Below, piece by piece: positions 57,367-64,000 of a stretch of DNA of 64,000 nt. How positions within the stretch are numbered: position 1 is the stretch's first letter; the number at the start of each line of letters is the position of its first letter. Location: the NCBI RefSeq assembly GCF_965221945.1, contig NZ_OZ244925.1, positions 62,001 to 126,000 on the forward strand, given 5' to 3'. The DNA comes from Poriferisodalis sp965221945. GTDB lineage: Bacteria > Actinomycetota > Acidimicrobiia > Acidimicrobiales > Poriferisodalaceae. The translations under genes were made by a program, and so were the position numbers. A model generated the notes under the pieces. That model searched no databases, was not told the origin of the DNA, and saw nothing but the letters and a program-made list of their open reading frames with translations.

Positions 57367-58359
57367 CTACTCCCCTGCGGCAATCGGCCTAAGTGCCCGG
57401 CGCATGGCGAGGGCCGTGAGTTCTTGGGCTTCGGTGGCTTGTTCTAGGAAGCGGGTCATGCCGAAGAAACCGTGAAACTGACCCGGGTACTCGATGAGCG
57501 TGGTGGGCACCTGCGCCTCAGCGAGCCTCTGGGCATATTTGACCCCTTCGTCGCGCAGCGGGTCGTGGCCGGCCACGATGACGAATGCCGGCGCTGCTCC
57601 AGACGGGTCGCCGACCGCGAGCGGGGCCGCATAGGGATTCTGGCGTTCCGTCAATGGACAATAGAGGTCGTCGAACCACGCCATCGTTTCGCGGGTCAGC
57701 AGGTAGCCCTCGGCGTTGGCGATCATCGAATGGGTGTCGCGGTCGAAATCGGTGACGGGGTAGATGAGCACCTGCAGAGCAGGCTGGCCACAGGCGTCGC
57801 CGTTCGCAGCGGCGTCGCGGCACATAAGTGCCACAGCTGCCGCGAGGTTGCCCCCGGCGCTGTCGCCGCCGATTGCGACGCGCTGCGGGTCGACGCCCAG
57901 ATCGGCAGCGTTGTCGATCACCCACTGCGTGGCGGCGCAGCAGTCATTCGGTCCCGCCGGGAATGGATCCTCAGGAGCGAGGCGGTAGTCCACCGACACG
58001 GTCACGACCCCGGCCAGCATGGTGAGGGAGCGGCACGTCAGGTCGTGGGTCTCGATACTGCCGACGACCCAGCCGCCCCCGTGGAAGTACACGAGGCAGC
58101 CAAGCGTGCCGTTCTCGCCCGCTGTCTCGGCGCCGTCACCAGGTCGGTAGATGCGCACCGCAATGTCGTTGCCGTCAGGCCCGGGGATCGTCCGATCCTG
58201 CGTGGCTGCAACGTCGACCTCGACGCCAGAGGGCGGCAGCTCCTCGAAGCCCCTGCGGGCACGTTCGGGGCCGACGTCTTGAAACGTCGGTCGGTCCAGA
58301 GCGTTGAGCTGGGCGATGACACGGGAAGCTTCAAGTTCGAGAGTCACGGCGCGCAGCAT
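57367..58359 (-). CDS. HSL-family alpha/beta hydrolase (esterase/lipase)
   Basis: The 330-residue protein has the hormone-sensitive-lipase type signatures: oxyanion motif HGGGWVVGSIETHD near residue 100, nucleophile elbow GGDSAGGNLAAAVAL, acid segment GHDPLRDEG, and catalytic histidine GQFHGFF. It is an esterase, probably cytoplasmic, since no signal is seen at the chosen start (ATG 58359). It is followed by the VOC-family gene and may be translated together with it. Confidence 0.92.
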   Translation of the reverse strand: MLRAVTLELEASRVIAQLNALDRPTFQDVGPERARRGFEELPPSGVEVDVAATQDRTIPGPDGNDIAVRIYRPGDGAETAGENGTLGCLVYFHGGGWVVGSIETHDLTCRSLTMLAGVVTVSVDYRLAPEDPFPAGPNDCCAATQWVIDNAADLGVDPQRVAIGGDSAGGNLAAAVALMCRDAAANGDACGQPALQVLIYPVTDFDRDTHSMIANAEGYLLTRETMAWFDDLYCPLTERQNPYAAPLAVGDPSGAAPAFVIVAGHDPLRDEGVKYAQRLAEAQVPTTLIEYPGQFHGFFGMTRFLEQATEAQELTALAMRRALRPIAAGE

Positions 58360-58488
58360 ATGTGTACGGTTCGCGGCCGTGCAGCGGTGGCGAAACGGCA
58401 TTCGTCTGCAGGTTCGCCGTGCCCCGCTGGCGTACGCTGAAGCGGGCACAGTCGCCTGCTAGAGCGGCTGCAACATCGGGGGCACGGC

Positions 58489-60207
58489 ATGGGTGATCTG
58501 CTGATTTCGGGCGGAACGTTGATCGACGGAACAGGCGCCGAGCCGCGCCGGGCCGACGTGCTCATCTCCGACGGCGTGGTCGCCGAGATCGGCGAGAGCC
58601 CCGGCGAGCTGGCCGGCCGCCGTGTCGACCGCACGGTCGACGCCGAAGGCCACGCCGTGACGCCCGGGTTCATCGACGTGCACACCCACATGGACGCGCA
58701 GATCGCCTGGGATCCGATGGGCGAGAGTTCGTGCTTCCACGGCGTCACCACTGCTGTGATGGGCAACTGCGGCTTCACCCTGGCACCTGCCCGGCCTGAT
58801 GCCCGTCACCTCGTCGTGCGCAACCTCGAACGAGCCGAGGACATCTCCGCCGAAGCCATGGCGGCGGGCATCGACTGGACCTGGGAGACCTTCCCCGAGT
58901 ACCTGGACTTCGTCGAGGCCACACCGAAGGGCATCAACTACGCCGGCTACATGGGCCACTCGGCGCTTCGGACCTGGGCAATGGGCGAGGCGGCGTTCGA
59001 TCGTGGCGCCGACGATGACGAGCTTGCGCTGATGCTGCAGCAGTTGCGTGACTCGTTGCGTGCCGGCGCAATCGGCTTCACCACGTCCATCTCGTACAAC
59101 CACGAGACCGCCGACGACCGCCCGGTTGCCTCACGGTTGGCGGAATGGTCGGAGATCGATGCGCTGGTCAGCGAGATGGGCGTCATGGGCGCTGGCATCT
59201 TCGAGCTGGCGAACCATAGCGACCTGCGCTCGCGAGATGCCGAGCGGAACGACGCCTACGTCGCCAAGCTCGTCGAGCTGGGTGCCCGTACCCGTGTCCC
59301 GATCACCTACGGCATGCTGGCCCCCTCGAGCGCGGACCATCACTGGAAGCCGGTGATCAAGCTGCTGGACGGCATCAACGCTGCTGGCGGCATCTCGTGG
59401 GGTCAGGCGCACACCCGCCACCTCGGCACCCTGCTGTCGTTCCGCACAACGCTGCCGTTCGACGCGCTGCCGCTGTGGCGAGAGATGCGCGCGGGCTCAC
59501 GGGGCGAGCAGTGGTCTGCGCTTCGAGACCCCGAGACTCGAACTCGCCTCGTCGACGAGGCTGAGAATGGTGACTACGGGAGGGCCCTCGGCCCGGAGGC
59601 CCGCAAGCCCGTCTGGTCGCACATCTATCCGCTGACGCGACCGTTGCCGCCGTTCCGCACGATTGACGTGATTGCAGCAGAACGGGGCGTGACCCCGATG
59701 AATGCGTTCGTCGACCTTGCTCTCGACAGCGACTTGGAGCTGTTCTTCGTCCAGGCAATAGCCAACCAGGACCAGGACCTGGTGCTGCGTTTGCTGAAGC
59801 ACCCCAGAGCCATTCCCACCTTCTCCGACAGCGGGGCGCATGTCACCCAGATCATGGACTCGTCGCTGCAGACCCACCTGCTGGGCCACTGGGTTCGCGA
59901 CCGCCAGGAGTTCACGCTGACCGACGCGGTGCGCCGCATCACGCAGCTGCCCGCTGCGGCCTGGGGCTTCGATGACCGTGGCGTGCTGGCCGTCGGCAAG
60001 GCGGCAGACGTGAACGTGTTCGACCCCGAAACGGTCTCGCCGGACATGCCCGAGCTGGTGCACGATCTGCCCGCGGGAGCGCCCCGCCTTCGTCAGACCG
60101 CCACGGGATTTGCTGCCACCATCGTCAACGGCGAGATCATCACTGAGCACGGCAAGGTGACGGGCGCCGTGCCGGGTCGCCTGCTGCGCGGTCCACTGGC
60201 TCGCTGA
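58489..60207 (+). CDS. N-acyl-D-amino-acid deacylase (amidohydrolase family 3)
   Basis: The 572-residue protein has the family's HxH metal motif in GFIDVHTHMDAQIAWDP, GVTTAVMGNCGF, the central HSALRTWAMG segment, and the late SDSGAHVTQIMD. It ends in the beta-strand region GKAADVNVFDPETV. It removes acyl groups from D-amino acids or hydrolyses related amides. It stands alone on its strand. The two halves (D-aminoacylase-like TIM barrel and beta-sandwich) are complete. Confidence 0.88.
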   Translation: MGDLLISGGTLIDGTGAEPRRADVLISDGVVAEIGESPGELAGRRVDRTVDAEGHAVTPGFIDVHTHMDAQIAWDPMGESSCFHGVTTAVMGNCGFTLAPARPDARHLVVRNLERAEDISAEAMAAGIDWTWETFPEYLDFVEATPKGINYAGYMGHSALRTWAMGEAAFDRGADDDELALMLQQLRDSLRAGAIGFTTSISYNHETADDRPVASRLAEWSEIDALVSEMGVMGAGIFELANHSDLRSRDAERNDAYVAKLVELGARTRVPITYGMLAPSSADHHWKPVIKLLDGINAAGGISWGQAHTRHLGTLLSFRTTLPFDALPLWREMRAGSRGEQWSALRDPETRTRLVDEAENGDYGRALGPEARKPVWSHIYPLTRPLPPFRTIDVIAAERGVTPMNAFVDLALDSDLELFFVQAIANQDQDLVLRLLKHPRAIPTFSDSGAHVTQIMDSSLQTHLLGHWVRDRQEFTLTDAVRRITQLPAAAWGFDDRGVLAVGKAADVNVFDPETVSPDMPELVHDLPAGAPRLRQTATGFAATIVNGEIITEHGKVTGAVPGRLLRGPLAR

Positions 60208-60224
60208 GCCGTCCCGCTAGCAGC

Positions 60225-61388
60225 TCAGCCGGCCGGTTTCGGTCGCGAGTCGGCCGAGTTGAGGCTCTCTCGCTTCTCTAAGACACCGGGGTTAGGACGG
60301 TTGCCGACGTACGCGCTGCCATAGTTGGGCTCGCTGAGCCAATCGATTCCGGCAAAGATGCCGACGAGGTCCTGCTGGGCCTCCTTCCAGGCGGCGACGA
60401 GCCGGTCCTCGGCCTCGTAGTCGAACGGATCGCCCAACCGCTGCTCGAGAGTCCCGCCGCGTTCGAGCGGGTTCTCGGCCAGCCACCGTGCCGCTGCCCG
60501 CCAAGCCTCCACCGGTGCCAGCACGTCCCGGTAGCCGAGATCCCGCACGGTCGGCCCGATGTCGAGCACTCGGTGGGTTGTAGACCAACTGCCCACCAGC
60601 GGCCGTGCCGGCGCTGCGAGGTTGTACGGCAGCGACACCAGCTCCCAGCTGTGACCGAGTTCGTCCGCGACGACCTCGGCGATCTGTGCAATCGACAACG
60701 CAGAGGAATCAGCCACGTTGTAGGTGCCGCCGCGAGCGGCCGCAGGCGCGTCGCAGGCCAGCAGCGTGGCGTGGGCGGCGTTGCCGATCCAACCCTGGCT
60801 TTTCACCGTCAGGCCGCCATCGGCCACGACCAGGTACGGCCGCCGGTCGAGCGCCCGCCGCACCAGCGGCCACTCGCGCGGCAGCGGCTGGCGGGGCCCG
60901 TACAGCTGCGGGTAGCGCAGGTGAATGGCGTGCGGATGGTGCTCGAAGACGGCCTCCTCAGTGACCCGAATCATCCGCAGCTTGCGGAACTCCTCCCCAT
61001 CGCCGACCAGCGGTGCATCATGTGCCAACGGCACCGTCATGCCGAGAGGGAACAGGTCGTCTGGACTGCCGAAGCCCCGGTACACACCCACACCGCCGAT
61101 CGACACGAAGTGGCCGCAGCGGTCCGCAAGCAACGATGCGAGCACCCGCAGACGCCCGTACATGACGACGGCCAGATCGAAATCCTCGCCGTCCACCGCA
61201 TCGCGGACAGCCTCGCCATCGAACGGGTCGGTATGGATGTGGCGGACTTCGGGGCCGATCAAGGGGGTCTCGTGCCTGCCCGTGTGCAGGATGGTCACCT
61301 CGAAGCCGCGTTCGATGAGCCCGTTGACGACGAGCGGGCCGGTGGGCCCGGTGCCGCCCACAACGAGCGCTGTCTGCCGTGCGGTCAC
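60225..61388 (-). CDS. NAD-dependent epimerase/dehydratase-like protein
   Basis: The 387-residue protein has the extended-SDR Rossmann start ALVVGGTGPTGPLVVNGLIERG at residue 5. It continues DLAVVMYGRLRVLASLLADRCGHFVSIGGVGVYRG (normally the YxxxK region) and IHLRYPQLYGPRQPLPREWPLVRRALDR. The classical YxxxK appears modified, so it may act as an epimerase-like binding protein. The C-terminal part (residues ~290-387) is atypical. GTG 61388 begins the Rossmann strand; upstream codons fall into a dispersed repeat. Confidence 0.8.
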   Translation of the reverse strand: MTARQTALVVGGTGPTGPLVVNGLIERGFEVTILHTGRHETPLIGPEVRHIHTDPFDGEAVRDAVDGEDFDLAVVMYGRLRVLASLLADRCGHFVSIGGVGVYRGFGSPDDLFPLGMTVPLAHDAPLVGDGEEFRKLRMIRVTEEAVFEHHPHAIHLRYPQLYGPRQPLPREWPLVRRALDRRPYLVVADGGLTVKSQGWIGNAAHATLLACDAPAAARGGTYNVADSSALSIAQIAEVVADELGHSWELVSLPYNLAAPARPLVGSWSTTHRVLDIGPTVRDLGYRDVLAPVEAWRAAARWLAENPLERGGTLEQRLGDPFDYEAEDRLVAAWKEAQQDLVGIFAGIDWLSEPNYGSAYVGNRPNPGVLEKRESLNSADSRPKPAG

Positions 61389-61450
61389 CGGGTCATTGTG
61401 TCTGTTCTCAGCAGCGACGTGCAGCGGCAACGCAGCGACCGGCTCCATCT

Positions 61451-61506
61451 CTTGTTGCCCGCTCTTGTTCGCTGCGCTCACGGGCCGCTCGGGCCACGGC
61501 TTCGCC
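61451..61506 (+). repeat. 56-bp dispersed repeat, copy 2
   Basis: Matches 27529-27584 at 53 of 56 positions, in opposite orientation. It lies upstream of the epimerase-like gene in a non-coding stretch. Confidence 0.8.
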
Positions 61507-61606
61507 GCTACTCGGCTCAGCCTCTCGGTGATGTAATGCTGCTACGCGACGTGTAGCTTCGTACCGACCACATTCCGCATTGACACGATGAGACCAGGGG
61601 GATGTT

Positions 61607-61849
61607 GTGGCGACCAAGGCTGGAGAGCGTCTGGACTTCGACGGTGGTGTGCAGGTCATCGTCACCAAGGGTGGCGAGGCTGAGATATCCGCGTCTGACG
61701 GCGGCGAGGGACTGAAGGTCGGCAAGCGCTACCAGGACGAAGATTCCGGTATCGAGGTGCTCGTCACCAAGCCGGGCGCAGTGACCTTGCAGTGCGATGG
61801 CAAGGACATGGCGCTGCAGGAGCCGAAGAAGACCAAGTCGGCCGATTGA
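61607..61849 (+). CDS. 80-residue conserved small protein
   Basis: The protein from GTG 61607 (AGGGGGA site before it) reads LDFDGGVQVIVTKGGEAEISASDGGEGLKVGKRYQDEDSGIEVLVTKPGAVTLQCDGKDM and ends basic. Two VLVTK/VIVTK strands appear repeated, suggesting a beta-rich fold. No recognised family. It stands between two convergently spaced genes, with a GCCGACTGAG tandem run just after its stop. Confidence 0.65.
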   Translation: MATKAGERLDFDGGVQVIVTKGGEAEISASDGGEGLKVGKRYQDEDSGIEVLVTKPGAVTLQCDGKDMALQEPKKTKSAD

Positions 61850-61936
61850 GGCCGATAGTTGGACGCGGGGCCGACTGAGGCCGACTGAGGCCGTATCGGG
61901 CAACCTGCGCCGGCCACCCAAGGGGGTGGTGGCACC

Positions 61937-62632
61937 CTGAACCGCATCGAACACACCTTGGACGGCGGCAAACTCGACCGCGTCGCAGCGCGTGCGCTCG
62001 CCGAGCTCTGCGCGTCGGTGCGTGAGGCACGTGAACCGGCTGTGCTGGTCCTGCGCAACGAACCCGGCACTGACTTCTGTTCGGGCATCAGCTTCGATCC
62101 GCTCGAACCCCAGCTCGATCCGGCAGCAGCGCTGGCAGCAGTGAGGAGCCCGGTGATCTGCGCCATCAGCGGCGCTTGCTACGGACCCGGACTCGAGATT
62201 GCGCTCGCCAGCGATATCCGTCTGTGCGATCAGACCGCTCGCTTTACAATGCGCGACGCCGTCGATGGCCGGCTCCCGTCCTGGGGAGGCACGCAGCGCC
62301 TGCCTCGCGCGGTCGGGGGATCCCGGGCCAGTGCGATGTTGCTGCTGGGAAGCGAGATTGACGCACCGACGGCGCTGACGTGGGGCCTGACGCATGCGGT
62401 GGAAGAAGATCTGGACGGAGCCGTCGAGCGCTGGCTTGACGAGCTGGCGGGTGCAGGCCCGCTGGCGCTCGAATTCGCCAAGGAAGCCGTCCACCGGGGT
62501 TCGGAGCTTCCCCTCGCCGACGGCCTCCGTCTCGAAGGCGACCTGAATCACCAACTGGCCGCTACCGAAGACCGGGCCGAGGGCCTCGCCGCATTCTTCG
62601 ACAAACGCCCGCCCGACTTCGCCGGGCGTTAG
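61937..62632 (+). CDS. Enoyl-CoA hydratase/isomerase family protein (short N-terminus, probable CTG start)
   Basis: The crotonase-fold protein (about 231 residues) has LVLRNEPGTDFCSGISFDPLEPQ for the first oxyanion segment, ISGACYGPGLEIALASDIRLCDQTARFTM, and GGTQRLPRAVGGSRASAMLLLGSEIDAPTALTWGLTHAV. The only in-frame starts near the correct place are TTG 61958 and CTG 61937. The AAGGGGG site 61919-61925 spaces well to the CTG, which would give MNRIEHTLDGG, so I favour it. The N-terminus is shorter than usual (no LNRPExxNAL motif). Its stop codon lies in the first unit of a tandem repeat. Confidence 0.75.
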   Translation: MNRIEHTLDGGKLDRVAARALAELCASVREAREPAVLVLRNEPGTDFCSGISFDPLEPQLDPAAALAAVRSPVICAISGACYGPGLEIALASDIRLCDQTARFTMRDAVDGRLPSWGGTQRLPRAVGGSRASAMLLLGSEIDAPTALTWGLTHAVEEDLDGAVERWLDELAGAGPLALEFAKEAVHRGSELPLADGLRLEGDLNHQLAATEDRAEGLAAFFDKRPPDFAGR

Positions 62633-62763
62633 CCACGCGAAGCATCAGACTCAGTGCAGGGCGTTAGCCATGCGAAGCATCAGACTCAGTGCAGGGCGTT
62701 AGCCATGCGAAGCATCAGACTCAGTGCAGGGCGTTAGCCATGCGATGCATCAGACTCAGCGCA
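62624..62763. repeat. 35-bp repeat, four tandem copies
   Basis: Units at 62624-62658, 62659-62693, 62694-62728 and 62729-62763 (1-2 mismatches) begin GGGCGTTAGCCATGCGAAGC. The first unit contains the TAG stop of the enoyl-CoA hydratase. The start of a fifth (GGGCG) leads into ATG 62769, so the CAGGGCG before that start is the repeat's own junction. The 35-bp period changes reading frame at each copy. Confidence 0.9.
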
Positions 62764-62768
62764 GGGCG

Positions 62769-63764
62769 ATGAGCGACTGGCTGCCACCGGGTCTGTTCGC
62801 GTACGGATCTGAGTTGGCCGCGGCCATTGACGGCCGACTGGGTCGCACGATGGTGGGAGACGGGCAAGCGTGGATCGACCTGCCTCGCCGGCTCCGTACT
62901 GCCGATGTGCCGAGCGTCCCCGTGCCATGGGGCGGTGGGGCACTTTGCGTCGACCTCGGTCCCGACGACGTCGAGACATGGGAAGGCTTTGCCGAGGTGC
63001 ACCGGGACGAGCCTGACCCCGAAGCCGTAGCCGTTGCCGCGCAGGAATGGCGCTTGCCGGTCACGCCCTATCGCCGGTTGCACGCAGCATCTAGCGGCCA
63101 GCTCGCGGCCCCCGCTGTCAACGAGCCAATTGGCACGACCAGCATCGACGGAGCGAAGGTGGTGGATCTGACCTCGATGTGGGCTGGCCCGCTGTGCACC
63201 GAGCTTCTCGGTCGCGCGGGTGCTGAGGTCCACAAGGTCACTTCCGCAGCCCGACCCGATGGCTTGGCAGGCACACCGATGCACGCAGAGCTGAACGCCC
63301 ACAAGACCGTGGTTGACCTGGATCTGCGGCTCGCAGCAGACCGACGCTCCCTCGACCAGTTGCTGGCGTCCGCCGAGCTGCTGGTTACCTCGCTGTCGCC
63401 GCGGGCGCTTGCCAATCTCGACCTGCTGCCCGAGCAGCTCTGTGTCCGGCACTCCCGCTTGCGCACCATGGCAATCACCGCATTCGAGCCGGACGCGCCT
63501 GAATGTGACTGGATTGCGTACGGCACAGGTGTGCATGCCTCGGCGGGTCTGGGCTGGCTGGACGACGAGCCGCGGGCGCCCGCGTACTCCTATCCCGATC
63601 CGCTCGCCGGACTTCACGCCGCAGCACGCGCGGTGGATCAGCTAGCCGGCACCGCACCACCGCACCAGCGGGTGTCGCTCGCAGGTGCGGTGGCACCGCT
63701 GGCGGCCCGGGCAGCGTGCGCCCTGACCAGGGACGCCCGGACCGATGGGAACAGTCATGGCTGA
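62769..63764 (+). CDS. Short CaiB/BaiF-like CoA transferase with N-terminal extension
   Basis: The 331-residue protein is atypical. The class III start signature (IDGAKVVDLTSMWAGPLCTELLGRAGAEVHKVTSAARPDG) appears only near residue 128, after a ~125-residue N-terminal stretch (DWLPPGLFAYGSELAAAIDGRLGRTM...). The C-terminal part is shorter than in 400-residue members, but includes NAHKTVVDLDL and SYPDPLAGLHAA. It may be a reduced paralogue. A repeat-derived CAGGGCG supplies the ribosome site for ATG 62769; the upstream in-frame start at 62724 lies inside the repeats. It overlaps the next gene by eight bases. Confidence 0.72.
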   Translation: MSDWLPPGLFAYGSELAAAIDGRLGRTMVGDGQAWIDLPRRLRTADVPSVPVPWGGGALCVDLGPDDVETWEGFAEVHRDEPDPEAVAVAAQEWRLPVTPYRRLHAASSGQLAAPAVNEPIGTTSIDGAKVVDLTSMWAGPLCTELLGRAGAEVHKVTSAARPDGLAGTPMHAELNAHKTVVDLDLRLAADRRSLDQLLASAELLVTSLSPRALANLDLLPEQLCVRHSRLRTMAITAFEPDAPECDWIAYGTGVHASAGLGWLDDEPRAPAYSYPDPLAGLHAAARAVDQLAGTAPPHQRVSLAGAVAPLAARAACALTRDARTDGNSHG

Positions 63765-64000
63765 AGGGGTCCGGCTGGTCTTCGGCCATGACGGTGTGGC
63801 CACGATCACGCTGTGCCATCCGCCGCTCAACATTTACGACCTCGAGATGCGAGACGGGCTGATCGAGGCGATCTCGGCTGTTCGCGACGTGCCAGATGTG
63901 CGCTGCGTGGTGCTCGCCGCCGAGGGCAAGCACTTCAGCGTCGGTGCCGACCTGTCTGAGTTCGGCACGGCAGAGTCCATCCTTGACGCAAGAAGAATCC
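63757..64000 (+). CDS. Enoyl-CoA hydratase/isomerase family protein, 3' truncated by window edge
   Basis: The frame starts ATG 63757, overlapping the end of the CoA-transferase gene by eight bases, and is open to the window end (81 codons). It reads VRLVFGHDGVATITLCHPPLNIYDLEMRDGLIEAI, then VRDVPDVRCVVLAAEGKHFSVGADLSEFG, the first oxyanion segment of crotonase-family enzymes. With the CoA transferase it forms a small translationally coupled pair in an acyl-CoA pathway. Confidence 0.9.
   Translation, partial: MAEGVRLVFGHDGVATITLCHPPLNIYDLEMRDGLIEAISAVRDVPDVRCVVLAAEGKHFSVGADLSEFGTAESILDARRI

Noticed and set aside
62624..62763. Tandem 35-bp repeats as a CRISPR array
   Set aside because: Copies are contiguous with no unique spacers, and no cas gene is nearby.

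Overview
The window is GC-rich, densely packed bacterial chromosome. It most likely comes from an actinomycete of the Acidimicrobiia type. This is an inference from gene content: many CaiB/BaiF CoA transferases, enoyl-CoA hydratases, a luciferase-like flavin oxidoreductase, a DUF222/HNH protein, a DUF4389 membrane protein, sucrase/ferredoxin-like and DUF6941 proteins, and an actinobacterial-style form I CO dehydrogenase cluster. No rRNA, tRNA or CRISPR array was seen. The window cuts a gene at each end.

Layout. 1-10.8 kb holds metabolic genes: a cut PD-(D/E)XK-like gene, a shikimate-kinase-like protein, a CoA transferase, a sucrase/ferredoxin-like protein, an FMN glutamate-synthase-like protein, a phytanoyl-CoA dioxygenase, a DUF4389 protein, a ThDP enzyme, an acyl-CoA-dehydrogenase-like monooxygenase and an Ldh2-family dehydrogenase. 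10.9-15.2 kb is accessory: a frameshifted hicA toxin, an AAA_14/DUF4143 ATPase between two copies of a hicA-derived repeat, and a DUF222/HNH protein. 15.2-16.9 kb has an isopropylmalate/isocitrate-dehydrogenase-like gene and a membrane protein.

17.0-28.5 kb is an aerobic form I carbon monoxide dehydrogenase locus in two convergent blocks. The plus block is a small leader-end protein, coxM, coxS, coxL (with the AYRCSFR active-site loop), an XdhC-YHS fusion, coxG, and five consecutive small one-helix membrane proteins. The minus block is an XdhC-family gene, a small acidic protein, coxD (MoxR AAA+), coxE (VWA) and two small conserved proteins. The enzyme subunits, the maturation ATPase/VWA pair and the cofactor-handling proteins are all present, so CO oxidation is a strong prediction. 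The array of small membrane proteins is the most interesting unexplained element of the window.

28.7-35.1 kb encodes two exported multi-domain surface proteins that share modules. The 1551-residue one carries two ~630-residue tandem units. 35.5-36.6 kb is an intact IS982-family element with 20-bp perfect ends, sitting two bases after a DUF429 gene. 37.5-38.3 kb is a zeta-type toxin-antitoxin locus whose toxin has lost its P-loop. 38.6-44.7 kb has two MFS transporters around a zinc alcohol dehydrogenase/SDR pair, plus an epoxide-hydrolase-like gene. 44.8-48.3 kb is a second accessory patch: a Phd/RelE module, an unknown protein paired with a PD-(D/E)XK-like protein, a frameshifted VapB-like antitoxin, DUF6941, and an RHH protein with a palindromic site.

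48.3-64 kb returns to acyl-CoA style catabolism: three enoyl-CoA hydratases, a flavin oxidoreductase, a double-CMD protein, a dodecin and a divergent dodecin fusion, a double CaiB CoA transferase, a second AAA_14 ATPase, esterase/VOC, D-aminoacylase, a nucleotide-sugar-epimerase-like protein and a short CoA transferase. Remnants (IS3 transposase tail, several tandem duplications at gene ends, a 56-bp dispersed repeat) show ongoing small-scale rearrangement.
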